From NCBI GenBank assembly GCA_949152475.1, contig OX424566.1, forward strand, positions 31,224,423 through 31,288,422: a stretch of 64,000 bases of DNA, given 5' to 3'. The notes beneath the pieces were generated by a model. The model saw only the letters and a list, made by a program, of their open reading frames with translations, ran no database searches and was not told the DNA's origin. This document shows, piece after piece, positions 1 through 15,705 of the stretch. The position numbers and the translations under genes are program-made. Each line of letters begins with the position of its first letter. The stretch's first letter is position 1. The stretch comes from Terebella lapidaria. Taxonomy: Eukaryota > Annelida > Polychaeta > Terebellida > Terebellidae.

Positions 1-87
1 TGTGTGAATGATAGCGTATCGTTCAATTTACTAAAAGAATCCCGCGTCCAACAATCATGATCATCATTTTCATTATAATAATTACAG

Positions 88-3213
<3,126 letters not shown>

Positions 3214-4015
3214 AATACTGAAAGTAGAATGTTGGTATATGCATATCATGTGATGGTAATTGATGTGTGTATGTATATACAATGTATGGGACCAAGGTTA
3301 TATTGGCTGAGTATTGGTAGTATTCCAGATATGCACTGTAATATTAATGTACATGTTTTTACATGGAGGCTTGCAAGCTGAAGTGTACATAAACAACCAC
3401 CTTTTAAATGTACATTCAGTGGATCCTGTGTTTTAAGGTGGTTCTAAACGTCAGTGGTGGTACTTCATGGAAGGTTCATTCACCAAGGAGAGCGGTATTT
3501 CATGTCAGGGTGGTCTCTAACACAGGATCTACTGTACAATGAGCATGTAATGAGAGGGCATTGAAAAACATGAACACATTTATAATTGTATTGCCATTAT
3601 TTTTCTGTTCGAGTACAAAATTCCACACATACAACTCTCTGAATATCCGAGGTTTAATTGTATGAGAAAATATCACAATAGGCAACTAAATCTTTCAGCA
3701 ATAAAGTGTTTCTTTTTTAGCTGTGGTGATCATATTTTCATATCCACAATATTTAAAATTTGATCATTTCTGCAGAAAGTCCAGCAACTTCTATGACACC
3801 ACACTGCAAAACAGATACTCACAACTCTAAAATAAAAAATCCATTAAAAAAAATTGGAATGACTATCTACTTCAAACATATCGAATACTGCATGTACTTT
3901 GTGCTACTCGTGGGCAATGGGTCGCATCCAACAGCACACATCTAGTTTATATAACTACAGCACAAACACTCATAAAAACGAACACAACGGTTTCAAGATG
4001 AAATGTTCATGGATG
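3214..4015. other. 3' UTRs of two convergent genes
   Basis: There is no coding sequence here. It holds the 3' end of the protease transcript (AATAAA at 3700-3705) and the 3' end of RBM18 on the other strand; a possible minus-strand ATTAAA lies at 3653-3658. The two 3' UTRs may overlap. Confidence 0.6.
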
Positions 4016-7000
4016 TCATCTGTTTGCGGCGCGGCTATATGGCTGTGAACGGTTGCCATGGCTACCGTGACCCTTTGACCGCTGATGTGACGGACCAGGA
4101 CCTTTGGCATGACTCTGATATATTCCTGACCCTGCATGGTTGTTGCTATGGTGACGATGATCCTCCACTGGACCAGCCAAAATTGGTTTATCTTCCGTTT
4201 TCTCCATGAGTCTAAGCTTGGCTTCTATTGCACGAATTGTAGCGTCTTTACTGTGAAACAGAACACGCACACATTTGACACTTTCAATTTCAATATACAA
4301 TATTTATTCATCAATGAATGTGCATGACTTCAAACCCTTTTTTAAGCAACATGAGATGCAACACACTTCCGATCAGGACAATTTGAAATCTGCTGGGTAT
4401 TTCTCACTTTCTGAATTTACATACTTGTACAGTACATATATAGCGATTTTTATGATTTTGTGTATTTAATTAACATACCTGGTAGAACTCTTGTCAGTTT
4501 TCTTTGATGTTGTAGGACCTCGGACAGTGAACCGAGTCAAAAACTCATCCTAAAAGAGCAGGAAAAACATGGTCATTTTATTATCATGTATCAAAGAAAT
4601 CCTGCACAAGTTTCAAGATGCGACATGGCAATCTCACTTTTCTGTCAGCATTGGCATTTCTGACAACAAGGTGCTTTGACAAGGCAAGTTTCCCATCCAG
4701 GGCTCTCTTGGCCTTTTCTGCTTCCTATCAACAACAGAAAATGCCTTTCCTTTGATTGTCAGGGAATTCAGTAGACATACAAATATATCAAATTGGTCAT
4801 CATAATGTTAGCATCATAATGTTATCAGTATATAGAGCTATGAAAATTTGTAGAAGAATTTCATCATGGCAAATCACATGGTTTCTTTCTAATAGCATGA
4901 ATATTGGCAGACTAGGTGACCTGCACTGAGCTGTATGTTGCAAAGCAGTAACCACGCGGTTTTCCTGCATCTGGTCCGGTCTTGTGGATGATATAATCAA
5001 ATTTCTCGAGTGTTCCATACTTTTGTAATAGTTTCAGCAGGTTAAATCTGAAGAAAAGATGTAAGTGAACATTATGATTGGATCTGCAATAATCAAAATA
5101 TGCATTAATCAAAGCAACAGCAACTTTCACCATTTCTGATACAAAGTTACAGAATCAAGCGAAATTGTTACCATAATATCGCAAAAACATTTGAAAATAG
5201 GAATATTGGGCTGATATCGTTGAGGTAAATGATCAGCTCAATGTAATTTTGGTGTTCCTTGAGATTTAATACATGCATCATTTGCAAGAACAACAGCATA
5301 CATATAATGTAAGAGAAACAGAAGATAGCTCCTTTTTAAAACTTCTCAAAATTCAAATTAGGGAGGACCTATCTTCTGTTTCTCTTACATTATATCTTTG
5401 CTAGCTATTACAAATTTCCCCCTCCGACTGTGGTACTTACTCTGTGAGTCTGGTGTCGAGGTTACCGATCCAGAGACGGCATCCGGCGTCCGCGGTCACG
5501 TCGTCCTCATCCTGGGGAGGGGGCGGCAACGCTTTCTCTGCTTCCTGTTGACATGTGTATAGAAGGGAGAGTTAGGGAAATAGGATGACTTTTGGTTAAA
5601 GACTTCATCTCTAACATGTCTAATGATGTACATGTTTTGATCTAGGCATACACGACTTCTAAAACTTATATGAGAGATAACATTTGACAGAAACCATGTT
5701 GTGAAATCTCAGATTTATTTCCCTTATTTTCCTTCTCTAAAAAGCAGAACTTTTATAACACATCGCTTGTTGTTTGTATCTGCTTTTAGAATTTTGTGTC
5801 CCTCATAAACTCCTCATAATCAGATATAGTATTGACCCTCATATTGTAATGAAATTGACAGGTGCTATACAACGTTGTGTAAATTTTGTATGCATTCTAG
5901 TTTATTTCAGATTGGTACGAATATGCTCTGGACCCTAGTACTTGATTCTAGTCCTATCTTAAAGGGCCACTGTATGGGATTCGGCTTTTAAGGGATTTCC
6001 AAGATTTCCAAAATAGGTCAGATTACGTGTTTGTCCCAGGATCTGTACCGAGCCAATGCTCAGATCAGCCCAGGTCGGCTCGGCAGAGATCCTAGGCCAA
6101 AAACGTCATCTGACGTTTTGTTCTATAAATAAAAGCGTCGGGAGAAAAATCTTGGAAATCCCCTAAAAGCCGAATCCCTTTAATCTTTCACTGCAAAAAC
6201 AGCACTAGGCATATAGATTATAACTTGACATACTGCCCGGGCAATACTGGTACTAGTAATTCACCTGGAAGTCAAATAGTATTGAAGATTATAATTTGAT
6301 GTACTACTTCACCTAGGAGTAAAATGTGACAAGGTATGTTCTGACAGTGTTTTATTTAGGAAGATTCATTGCGGCAGACTGACGAGTTCTTGTTGAGAGT
6401 GTTTCCTCACCTGAATACCCCATGGAATACCCCCCCTTCACTCATCTCACAATATACTTTTGTCGCTCAACTCAACATTAACAGTGGATAAGTTATGATT
6501 ATATTATAATTTGATGTACTACTTCACCTAGGAGTAAAATGTGACAAGGTATGTTCTGACAGTGTTTTATTTAGGAAGATTCATCATTGCGGCAGACTGA
6601 CGAGTTCTTGTTGAGAGTGTTTCCTCACCTGAATACCCCCCGCTTCACTCATCTCACAATATACTTTTGTCGCTCAACTCAACATTAACAGTGGATAAGT
6701 TATGAAATACAGCACAATCGGTTACTGGACACTGCTGAATAATAAAGAGAAATTTCCATGAATTTTGCACTTGAAAAAGATCCTGTGAAAACAAAACAAC
6801 AATGAGCGATAATAGAGCATTCACTAGATGGCGCTCATGCTTAAACGTGATCCCCACAGGAAAGTGCGTAGATACTATGAATTCGCGATGAGTTTGCAGC
6901 CCAAGTGTAAGTTCATCATCATCATCATTTATTTAGGAATCGTACACTTCACATAAATTGTACATATAAACAAACAACATATTTGACTCCATGGAGTACC

Positions 7001-10000
7001 CATATAGCCTTAAGGCTGTGGTTCTTCATAGTATATACGGTTAATAATATTAAAGTGTTGTTTATGGAGAAGAATTGGGACCCCAATTCCCACCATCCCA
7101 CCTTATGCCTCCTAGACCCAGACCCGAAATACTACCCATTACTAAAAACACTTCAACTATACCATTACACTGTTACAGAATAATAAACTTGGGAAAACAT
7201 GGGAAAAACGCACGCACGCACGCACCCCCCCCCCCCCCCCCCTCCACACACACACACACTGCTTGTCGTCCACATCGCGTGGGGCCACAACCGCCCCTCC
7301 CCAGTCCCGCCCGACACGCGCCCCTAGGTGACCAAACGCTAACACCTGGATGTCCACGCACATTTAGGATGGAATCTAAATTGAAATAAAGCTAGATGCT
7401 TTGACCGATATTCCAGCACTGATATTTCAGCGACTTAGTATTTATTAAAAAGATTTTTTTTTTGTATTGTCTGCTGAAGGAGCAACATGTTCTGCAGTTT
7501 TTCATTGACTGATTTATACCCAGCCAAAGATTCGGTGCCAAGTGAAGGAATGTTTTTGCAAAAAGATTAGTTCTGTATTGCTTAATATGAGGATCATTTT
7601 TGTGTCGCGTACTGTAGTTATGAAATTCGTTATTCAGTTCGAAAAGGTTCATCAGCTTAGTTGGTAACTCATTTCGGGAGTACTTAAACATGAATTTAGC
7701 CATTTGTAACTCGTATATGTCATCCATTACCAGGATATTATTTTGTTTGAATAAAGGCTTCGTGTGAGTATTATAGCTAGAATTGGAAATTACACGTATA
7801 GCTTTTTTCTGCATGATGGACAATGGTTTACGCAAGGTAGTAGCAGCTGAACCCCAGAGCATAATACCATAATCTAGATATGGATAAACTAGAGAATAGT
7901 ACAACGTTTTCAGGTGTTCTGTAGTTAGGTATTTTTTTACTGAATTGATTAGGTATATCGCACCGGATATTTTGGCCTTACACATCTGGATATGTTTAGT
8001 CCATAGAAGTTGGTCATCCAAATATAAACCTAAAAATTTGACCCAGCTTACTTTTTTTATTAATTCATTGTCAATTGTCAAATTCAAGTTAGATGGTGGG
8101 ATTTTATTAGTTTTTGATTTAAATATCATGTAATTGGTTTTACTTACATTGAGTGATAATTTATTGGACCGAAACCAATCAGTTAATAATGCTAAGTCTT
8201 GGTTTATTGTGTTATAAAGGTCATGTATATCAGTAGAAGTTTTGTAAATCGTGGTGTCATCGGCGAATAATATGCATTTGCAATTACCTAAGCAACACGG
8301 AAGATCATTAGAATATATGATAAAAAGCAGAGGCCCCAGGACAGAACCTTGGGGCACACCACACGTTATATCTGAAAGTTCGGATGATTTGTTGTTGTAT
8401 GTTATGTAGTGTTTCCTATTATTCAAGTAACTCTTAAACCAATTATTAGTAACGCCTCTAATACCATAAAACTCCGATTTCATTAGCAATATGTCATGGT
8501 TGATAGTATCAAAAGCTTTTGATAAATCCAAGAAGGTTGCCATTGTTATTTGTTTATTATCGAATGCTGTTATAATATCACTATATAGTTCTGCGATGGC
8601 GTTTACCGTGGAATGTTTGTTGCGAAATCCGTATTGGCTGTTGTATAGCTTATTCTTCATGAAAGAATACAAACGTTTGTGAATAATTTTCTCGAAAAAA
8701 TCTTTGATATAGCTGGCAATAATGAAATTGGTCGGTAATTTTTGTACATAAATTTTTCTTATAAATTGGTATTATCTTGGCGACTTTAAGTTCATCAGGA
8801 AAAGTTCCAGTACGCATAGAGTTATTTATCAGAATAGATATTGGATCAGTTATCGAGTCACCAAGTTGTTTTAGTAATTTAGTAGATATATTATCGAAAC
8901 CTGTGCTTGTTTTGGTTTTCATCGTCATTATAATGGTTCTGGTTTCATCTTTGGTGGTTGGTGTGAGATAGAAACTATTACTATTATTAGCTTTCATTTT
9001 ATGACATAATACTTGGGATCAAACGAGGCGGGGGGTATTTTTTTGGCAAGATCCGCACCAACACGCGTAAAATAGTGGCAAAAACCATTAGCAATTTGGA
9101 GTGGATCGGTAATAGATTGATTGTTTTCTTCAAAATTGTTGCTCATAACACTTTTGTCGTTCACTTTTGACTTTTTTAAACTTTTCATTACATCCCATGT
9201 TCGCTTGATATTATACCTAAATTCGTTGAGTAGTTCTTTATAGTATTCTTGCTTCGTTTTCCTCTTTGTTTGGTTATAGAGATTACGGTAATTTTTTAGA
9301 CGTGTTCGGATGGTGACATTATCTCTCTGTTGAATAGATTTTTTATATAGTTTGTCTAGCGTATTTGATGACTTCATCAGTCCTTTCGTTACCCATGGTT
9401 CTTTAATTATCCGTTTAGTAGCGATAGTAATAGTTCTTTCTGGACAAACGTGATTAATTATGCCGAGTAATTTTCCTGAAAAATATTTGTACCCTTCATT
9501 TATTTCCATGTTTTGCAGAGGAGACCAGTCAACTCGATGAAGCAGATTGATTATTGAGGTTAGGTGAGAGTCAGTCATTTTTCCATGAGTGATATGTATT
9601 GGTTTTCGTCGAGGAGCTGGGGTTTTCGAAACCGATGTTAGGACGGGTAGATGGTCCGATAAATGTGTGGTTAATACGAAAGATGATATTTGTTGGTTTG
9701 GAATCGACTTTATATATGTTATCTATAAGGGTGGACGTGGTGTGCGTTACTATTGTAGCACGGGTTATTGTGGGGATGAACATATTAGTAATGAATGCGT
9801 CAAATAGGCGCGATGTGGGTTTGTGCTCGTTTATTTTTAGATAGTCAAAGTTTTGATCAGTTCCAATGATTGTATTGTTTACTTTGTATTTGTTATTTAT
9901 ATTTATGAGTGTATCCTCGTACCTTTGTATGGATAAATCAATATTCGTGTTCGGCACACGATAAATTTCACCAACTATATAGTTATCTGGAGACATTTTC

Positions 10001-10972
10001 ACTTCCATAAACAGGGATTCAAATTCACCTTCAATGTGCTGTGCAATGCTGTGTTTTATTTCGTAATGGTAAGTATTTCTAATATAAATTCCCACACCCC
10101 CTTTCGATTTACTAGTCCTGTTCTTGCATATAAAATTATATCCAGGGATGGGACATACCGAAGTCTCATTATCCGAAAGGAAAGTTTCGCACAGTAAGAT
10201 AAGATCTATTGATATATAATAAGTTCTGTACACCTGTGGATCAGCAATTTTAAGTTATTTAAACTACTTTTTAAACCCTGTATGTTCAAGTTTATAATGT
10301 TTAGAGCATTCTTGTGGACCTCCAAAGTTGTGATTTCGTCCAATGTCGAGTATTTACTGTCAGTTTTTATGAGATCAGTGACCGTTAGAGTATCGTTTTC
10401 AGAGCTGTCAAAATATATCTCAAGTTGTTCCCGTAGTGTATCAACTGAAGTGCCAGAATAAAGGTAATTACTTTTGTCAGTCATATGAAAAATAACACAT
10501 GTAGGCATTATGATATACAGGTAGCCAGCGCAAATCGACCCAGGAGGCGGCCATCACCACCGACACGGACGCCAGGGAGACAGCAGCAACACACACAACG
10601 AGGACGACAAGCAGGAACCCTGACCCAGAACAAACAAACTATTATCGCTCATTGTTGTTCAAACAAAACTTTCATAATTTAATATAGAACACCAATGAAT
10701 TAATGAAGATACAATAGCATTTTAGGTCTCTAAGCTGTTGCAGGGTTGCTCGATTCCAGCATTGAAAAATTTACTGTTTTATCCTAAAGAGATAAGTTGA
10801 CAACTCAGAATGGAAAATTACATGTATATATTGTTGCAAATAAATATGGCTGTATAAATATTTTCAATAAAAGAAAAAAAAAGTCGTTTACCTGTTCACT
10901 GGCGTTCGCTCTTTTCTCAACCACCAATTTTCCATTTAGATGATTTCTACACAAAAAGCAGTGTCGAAACAT
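4016..10972 (-). CDS. RBM18: RBM18, RRM-type RNA-binding protein
   Basis: Minus-strand exons in order: 10892-10972 (tentative first exon, ATG at 10972-10970), 5441-5544, 4921-5047, 4638-4724, 4479-4549 and 4016-4250 (stop). The last five join in perfect phase to 207 codons. The RRM has RNP2 as LWIGNL (exon 5441-5544) and RNP1 as RGYCFATY (exon 4921-5047). It then runs through DGKLALSKHLVV and a basic, His/Ser/Gly-rich tail that includes IRAIEAKLRLME, the conserved C-terminal motif of RBM18. Human RBM18 is about 190 residues, so the length fits. Its molecular role is poorly known; it is a predicted RNA-binding protein, probably nuclear. The tentative exon ends at a good donor (CAG|GTAAAC) and is in phase, but vertebrate RBM18 starts differently, so the N-terminus is uncertain. 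The intron between 5545 and 10891 contains a LINE in the same orientation plus three smaller repeats. Confidence 0.9.
5302..5395. repeat. Short hairpin repeat in RBM18 intron
   Basis: Two arms of about 27 bp (5302-5328 and 5369-5395) are near-perfect inverted copies containing GTAAGAGAAACAGAAGATAG, separated by about 40 bp. This could be a miniature foldback element or a structured intronic RNA. It lies just upstream of the exon at 4921-5047. Confidence 0.8.
5963..6179. mobile_element. 217-bp MITE with TTAA target duplication
   Basis: TTAA at 5959-5962 and 6180-6183 brackets inverted ends AGGG...CCCT. Arms of roughly 35 bp (GGATTCGGCTTTTAAGGGAT at the left, complement at the right) carry an extra nine bases near the left tip. 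A TTAA duplication is typical of piggyBac and Kolobok elements. There is no coding capacity, so this is a non-autonomous copy. It lies in the large RBM18 intron. Confidence 0.75.
6288..6705. repeat. Tandem duplication, unit about 215 bp
   Basis: The sequence from 6288 (ATTATAATTTGATGTACTAC) to about 6499 is repeated from 6503 to about 6705. Differences are a 3-bp insertion (ATC) and loss of about 10 bp (ATGGAATACC region) in the second copy. Copies differ little, so the duplication is recent. No reading frame is present. Confidence 0.9.
6795..6815. repeat. Left copy of 21-bp inverted repeat flanking the LINE
   Basis: Starts with AACAACAATGAGCGATAATA. Its exact reverse complement is at 10639-10659, just outside the 5' side of the LINE. 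The arrangement is inverted, so this is not a target-site duplication of the LINE. Confidence 0.8.
6914..10510 (-). mobile_element. Frameshifted non-LTR retrotransposon (CR1/Jockey-like LINE)
   Basis: Read on the minus strand, five open segments alternate between two frames (10508-10206, 10233-9571, 9578-8994, 8997-8650, 8672-7392), implying about four frameshifts. In order they show an APE-type endonuclease (INLNIQG, LCETFL, GGVGIYI), a linker, then the reverse transcriptase. The latter has LDLSKAFDTINHDIL, GVPQGSVLGP and the catalytic FADD, and a C-terminal ALKTLYYSLVYP-like segment. The 3' UTR contains a C/G run and a CA/TG run (7225-7260) and ends in AATAAA followed by (TGA)n at 6928-6913, a microsatellite tail as used by CR1-type elements instead of poly(A). 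No ORF1 is recognisable upstream, so the copy is probably 5'-truncated. It is not functional as it stands. It sits inside an RBM18 intron in the same orientation. Confidence 0.92.
10639..10659. repeat. Right copy of 21-bp inverted repeat flanking the LINE
   Basis: Exact reverse complement of 6795-6815. It lies about 130 bp beyond the last recognisable LINE coding sequence. Confidence 0.8.
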
Positions 10973-12840
10973 ATTTGTAAAACTTTACTTCAATCAAGTT
11001 TTCGAATGACATATTTGCATTACAATGGTCCCTGTGAGATAAACACGTTCAAAATAAGTCTTTCTGTTTACAAGACTTTTGTATTCCCCTATGATCAATT
11101 TAGAATGGAATGAATCTGTGAAAGACTTCCTGAGAGATGAGACCTCATGTAGGCTACGTTACTCGCAAAATGACCACTTTACATGGCAGTAAAAAATGTC
11201 GCCATTTTGTTATTCACTAGAAAGAAAGAGTAGATCATAGCTCATACCCAGCAATGACATCAAATTATTTCTATCTCAGTGATAAATGTATAGATGAACA
11301 TAGAACCAATGATATATAGTTCGAACTTATTCTTTGGTCGTATTGTATACATAGTAAAATCATGGCCTGGATATTCTCATATTTATAGCGATAGTCTACA
11401 TGTATAAAACATTCATATGCATATTGGTCCACAATTAATCACCACTCTATATAACGTCATATTTTCATTAAGTTAGCATATAGTTGGACAATTTGCGTTC
11501 CTTTGCTCGTGCCACTTCAGAACTTCATATCGGTATGAATGAGTGAAAAGTGCATTGCGGTTGTTCTGAATTCTGATCAGGGCTCTGAATGCTGATCATT
11601 TTCAGGAATTCGACGTTCACATGTACTTCATTTTGAGAGACACAAAGAGAACATGATCCATGAAATGGGAGCAGTGAACTTTCGCTCAATTGCCTCAATT
11701 ATACTCGCACTCCAGAATAAGAAATGTGTAGCAGCAATTTGCTAGTAGATGAGACTCTTGAAGATTCAGTGTGAAGATCTGCAAGCAGTGCGTGTCTCGT
11801 CTTGAAGTCATTGGTTTCGTCTGCCACAAGTGATTCCACATTTCTGTTGGACAGTTCGCATTTCTCGATGTAATGAAACTGGATAAGCATGTTTACCATC
11901 GTTTACACAAAAAAAATATTGAACCATTTTTACATGGATGAGTTCTTGCTCCAAGCACACGTATATGAATAAAAATAGGTTTTATTTTTTTACTATAATA
12001 TGTCCAATTAGATTCACCAAAAAATGATATTCTGATATTACATACCGAGAGGTACAAAGATACACTTTGCTGCTATTTGCACAAGCACCAAGTATATTTG
12101 CATCAAGTATCAGTGATTGTGTGACGAATTATTAATACCCGCGTGGGTTGATAACTTGATATACGGTAGGTGTTAATATTCCAAATACAAATAAGGTCCA
12201 TTAGTTGATCAATGTGTTGCCGCGTAAACAGGAAACATGCAGATTAATTTGACACGTTAAACTTTTAACGTGATTTACCACATTGATTTGCTGACCTTTA
12301 TCTCGATTCATGTACATAGCAACACCGAATCTACACCTCCAGACATCGTGTGATGCACGTATATAACCGAAGTTAATAAGGGTAAGATGACTGCAAAACT
12401 ATACGTCACTGCCTTTTGTGACAAGATGAAGCATGCAACCACTATGCATAGTCGCCAAGTTTTTCGCTGTCATGTCTCGATGGCACACGTGTCTTAACTC
12501 CCGGCTTACCACGCGATCAATCCATGTATCTCTTACACGTCGATCCGTGAAATCAAACGCTACCGGCAGATGAGTGTCATGGCTTAGGCCTAAGGAAGTT
12601 AAGAGGATGTTCGGGGTGACGCGTCCAATCGAAGGATGCATTTTTTTTTGGTGTAAACAGTTGAATGTAACATTTTTAGGGGGAAAGTTGTCTTGTTATG
12701 GTTAACTTGTTATATATTTGTCGGACTGATTAGTAACAGGCGCGGCAAGGGGATATTTCAGTGTCGCAAACTATTGTAAGTAACATTGGATGTTTCTGTC
12801 CGTTCGTTTATACTGCGCATACACGTATAGGGAAATACAT
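10973..12840. other. Intergenic DNA upstream of RBM18
   Basis: AT-rich. I see no convincing exon or repeat. It probably contains the RBM18 promoter, divergent from the LRR genes to the right. An 80-codon minus-strand frame at 12399-12641 has no recognisable motif. Confidence 0.5.
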
Positions 12841-13350
12841 TAATATAATAATAATAATAAATAATAATAAAAAAGATTTGATATAGCGCCTTAACTAGAT
12901 ATACTCCATTCTAAAGCGCTTTACAACTAAAACAGTTATTGACTAGAACATAAATTATAATAATGAATACGACTAGATAGAGTGAGTTGTACAATTAAAA
13001 CAAATGTTACAACACTGTGATATACACGAGATTAAGTTAAAAAACAAGAGTTGTACAGATGAGTTTTTAGTTTTGATCTGAATTGACTAGATGAACTGGC
13101 ATTCTTGACATCATACGGTAAGGCATTCCACAACTTAGGACCAGCTACTCCAAAGCAGTTGTCACCATAGGTTTTGAGTCTGGTCTTAGGAATGACAAGC
13201 GTAGTGCTGTTCATGGATCGAAGTGAACGTGTTACTTGTTTAACCTGGATCAAGTCCGACATATACTCAGGGGCTGATCCAGTGATGACTTTGTACACTA
13301 AAAGGAGGACTTTGTAAGTGATTCGAGCCCTGACTGGCAAATTAAGTGTA
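12841..13350 (-). mobile_element. 5'-truncated LINE, reverse transcriptase C-terminus and 3' end
   Basis: The minus-strand frame 13340-13032 gives the typical RT tail: LPVRARITYKVLLLVYK, then RSLRS, PKTRLKTYGDNCFGVAGPKL, WNALP and FRSKLKTHL. Downstream come a 3' UTR with AAAGCGCTTT and AAGGCGCTATAT, motifs common at CR1/L2-type ends, and a (TAT/TTA)n tail at about 12870-12846. The 5' break lies within the RT at about 13350, the usual result of incomplete reverse transcription. It belongs to a different LINE family from the 6914-10510 copy. Confidence 0.9.
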
Positions 13351-13647
13351 ACATAAACGAATTATCGTCAATATTACTTACTGAATACATCTGGCAATTT
13401 GTTTACATTACTCATGACATACACATATAGATATATGTATATATTGAATATGCAAATAAGAAACCAATCAAAATTGGATTTGAAATATAATATGACTGGC
13501 TGGTGTCCTCTCATATGCATTAATTTGATGATGAAGGCCAGACAGTACTTATTTTGCTACTCTGGATATTATTGGCATTTACCCATTATATATGAACCTG
13601 TAGATATATATAATATATATCCTCGTTTTGTCTCATAGGAAGATATC

Positions 13648-15705
13648 ATGACTGATAACATCGGATATTCTCTGATCCATGTACTTTTGTATGCGACAAT
13701 GCTGGTACGGGCGTGTTCCGGAGAGGTCTCTACGCGCCAGGGTTTCGTGTTTCTCATCGAGCAGAGAGCCGGGTTGACGGAACTCCCCGACCCGATCCCA
13801 GTTCACGTCCAGAAAATATGGCTGTCTAACAACAACATTAGGGAAATCGAGCAGATCCCGAGCTTGCCTCTCGTTGTTGAGTTCAGGGCAGACAATAATG
13901 AGCTGAAGACATTTCCGAATTTGGATGGCATCAGTTCAACATTGGAAACGCTCTATTTGCGGTTTAATTCAATAAGAGTGATAGAAAGTGAACGACTCGA
14001 CATGCTGACGGCGATAATGCATCTGGATTTGTCGAATAACCACATAACCAACTTACCAAATGTGGCTGGTCCTTCTAATTCGTTGATGGCTCTCACGTTA
14101 ACGAACAACCTATTGGAAACTGTTCCAAAGCTTGATATACTGGGCAAGTCTATGATACAGTTGCTGCTTGGGGGCAATAAGATCGGACACATCGATCGGA
14201 GAGATTTCAGCGGATTACCAAACATGACCTTTGTCGACGTAAAAACTAATCTTCTGACTGCGTTTCCCGATTTCAGCCTGATTTCCGAAAAGTTGTATGC
14301 ATTTGATATAAGCGGGAACATGATAAAAAGAATTCCTCGGGAGAACTTGAGCGTCTTCCAACGACTACAGACGATTCTTGCTTCAAACAACGAGCTCGAT
14401 CATTTTCCAGATTTTACAGGGGGTCCGTCCAAAGACACCATGATTTACATGCTTCTGGACGGGAACAACATCGAGCACATGCCTGTATCAATGTTCTCTC
14501 CCCTGGTCAACTTACACACAATTGCGATGAATTACAACCCTTTGAGATCCTTCCCAAACTTCTGCCATGCCCAGAAGCTGTTTCAGCTGTACGCGGTAGG
14601 CATAACGATGAAATGCGACTGTCATCTGAAGTGGCTGAAAGAGGCTGAGGCTCAAGGCATGTATATTATCAATCCTTGGGCCTTCGCCCCGTGTTCGGAA
14701 CCGCCAGAGCTCGTTGGGATCCCCTGGGCTGACATCCCGAAGGAGAACCTCACCTGTACAGGTTATAAATAACATTGCTAAGCACCGTACAGTGTATGTC
14801 AAATCGTTCTGTGGATGACAGCCTATATGGCCCGAGTCACGTGTGCTGCTTGTTCCTTTATTTCCAGCAGTAGTAGGCCTAACATGGAGCAGTCTACGTT
14901 ACTTGGGCCGAATATAGTTTTGCGGTGTCTCTGCCTGCCAGTGATTTCTATTAATAATATATCAGTCCATATCGAAGGTCTACTCCTGAAAATCAGCTCA
15001 TTTGTTGGTTGAATGAGTTTAAGAAAATGGCCAGATTCAATTAAACATTACGTATTTATGTTTCGATACCGGTGTCAGGTGATCTGATCGTAGAAATTTA
15101 TTCCAAGAGATAATTTGTGGCGTGGTGTCCCTTTCAAATACCGATGAGCTTTCCCCCACGAAAAATGTTTTATTGTCTTCTGCCTGTCTTTGTCTTTGTC
15201 AGGGATCACTATACCCCTTTCTTCAGGTCTGTATTGGTGTTGTTAGCAAATGCAGAATATCATATTTGATATTGTACTCCGATCTTTTCAAGACATCGAA
15301 TCATCTCCTGAAGTAGAGTTACAACATCAAATGGTTCCAAAATCTACTGGACAATTTTATGTGCAATTATGCAATTGAAAAAAAATCATCAATTATACAA
15401 TTGAGGAAAAAATAATCGTTGTATCATATTCTTTCGCAGAGCCAGATGGTCATAAGCAGGCACTCATCAGAAAAATAGCACCTACTTATAAGTGCGGGAT
15501 TGCGGATGTGGTGACCTGGATCCAGGCGTCTTCTGTGCTAGAGTGTGCTGGGCATTGCCTGGACAACCCTGGATGTCGCTTCTTCAGGTACGGGGATCCA
15601 GGGTCCAGTTCCCATGGCAACACGTGCGGGATCACTGATGAGACTGCGCCAGCTGGAGACATCCTGGACGTCTCCAGACCTGAGGCCTGGTACACTCTGG
15701 ACTGA
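13648..15705 (+). CDS. Secreted LRR protein with C-terminal PAN/apple module, copy A
   Basis: Two exons, 13648-14761 and 15440-15705, joined in phase 1 (459 aa). Residues 1-25 form a signal peptide. About 11 LRRs follow (LSNNNI, LRFNSI, LDLSNNHI, LTLTNNLL, LLLGGNKI, DISGNMI, LLDGNNI), then a C-terminal cap (KCDCHLKWLKEAEAQG...PCSEPPELVG). Exon 2 codes one PAN/apple-like module (WIQASS, ECAGHCLDNPGCRFFRYGDP, HGNTCGI) and ends shortly after it. There is no membrane segment, so the protein should be secreted. No standard Cys-rich N-terminal cap is evident. Without the splice, exon 1 would read only four more codons past the donor. AATAAA is at 15846-15851. The neighbouring copy B has the same structure. 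A binding or recognition role is inference from LRR and PAN domains; the ligand is unknown. Confidence 0.88.

Noticed and set aside
12399-12641. 80-codon minus frame upstream of the LINE stub
   Set aside because: No recognisable domain and no supporting exon signals.
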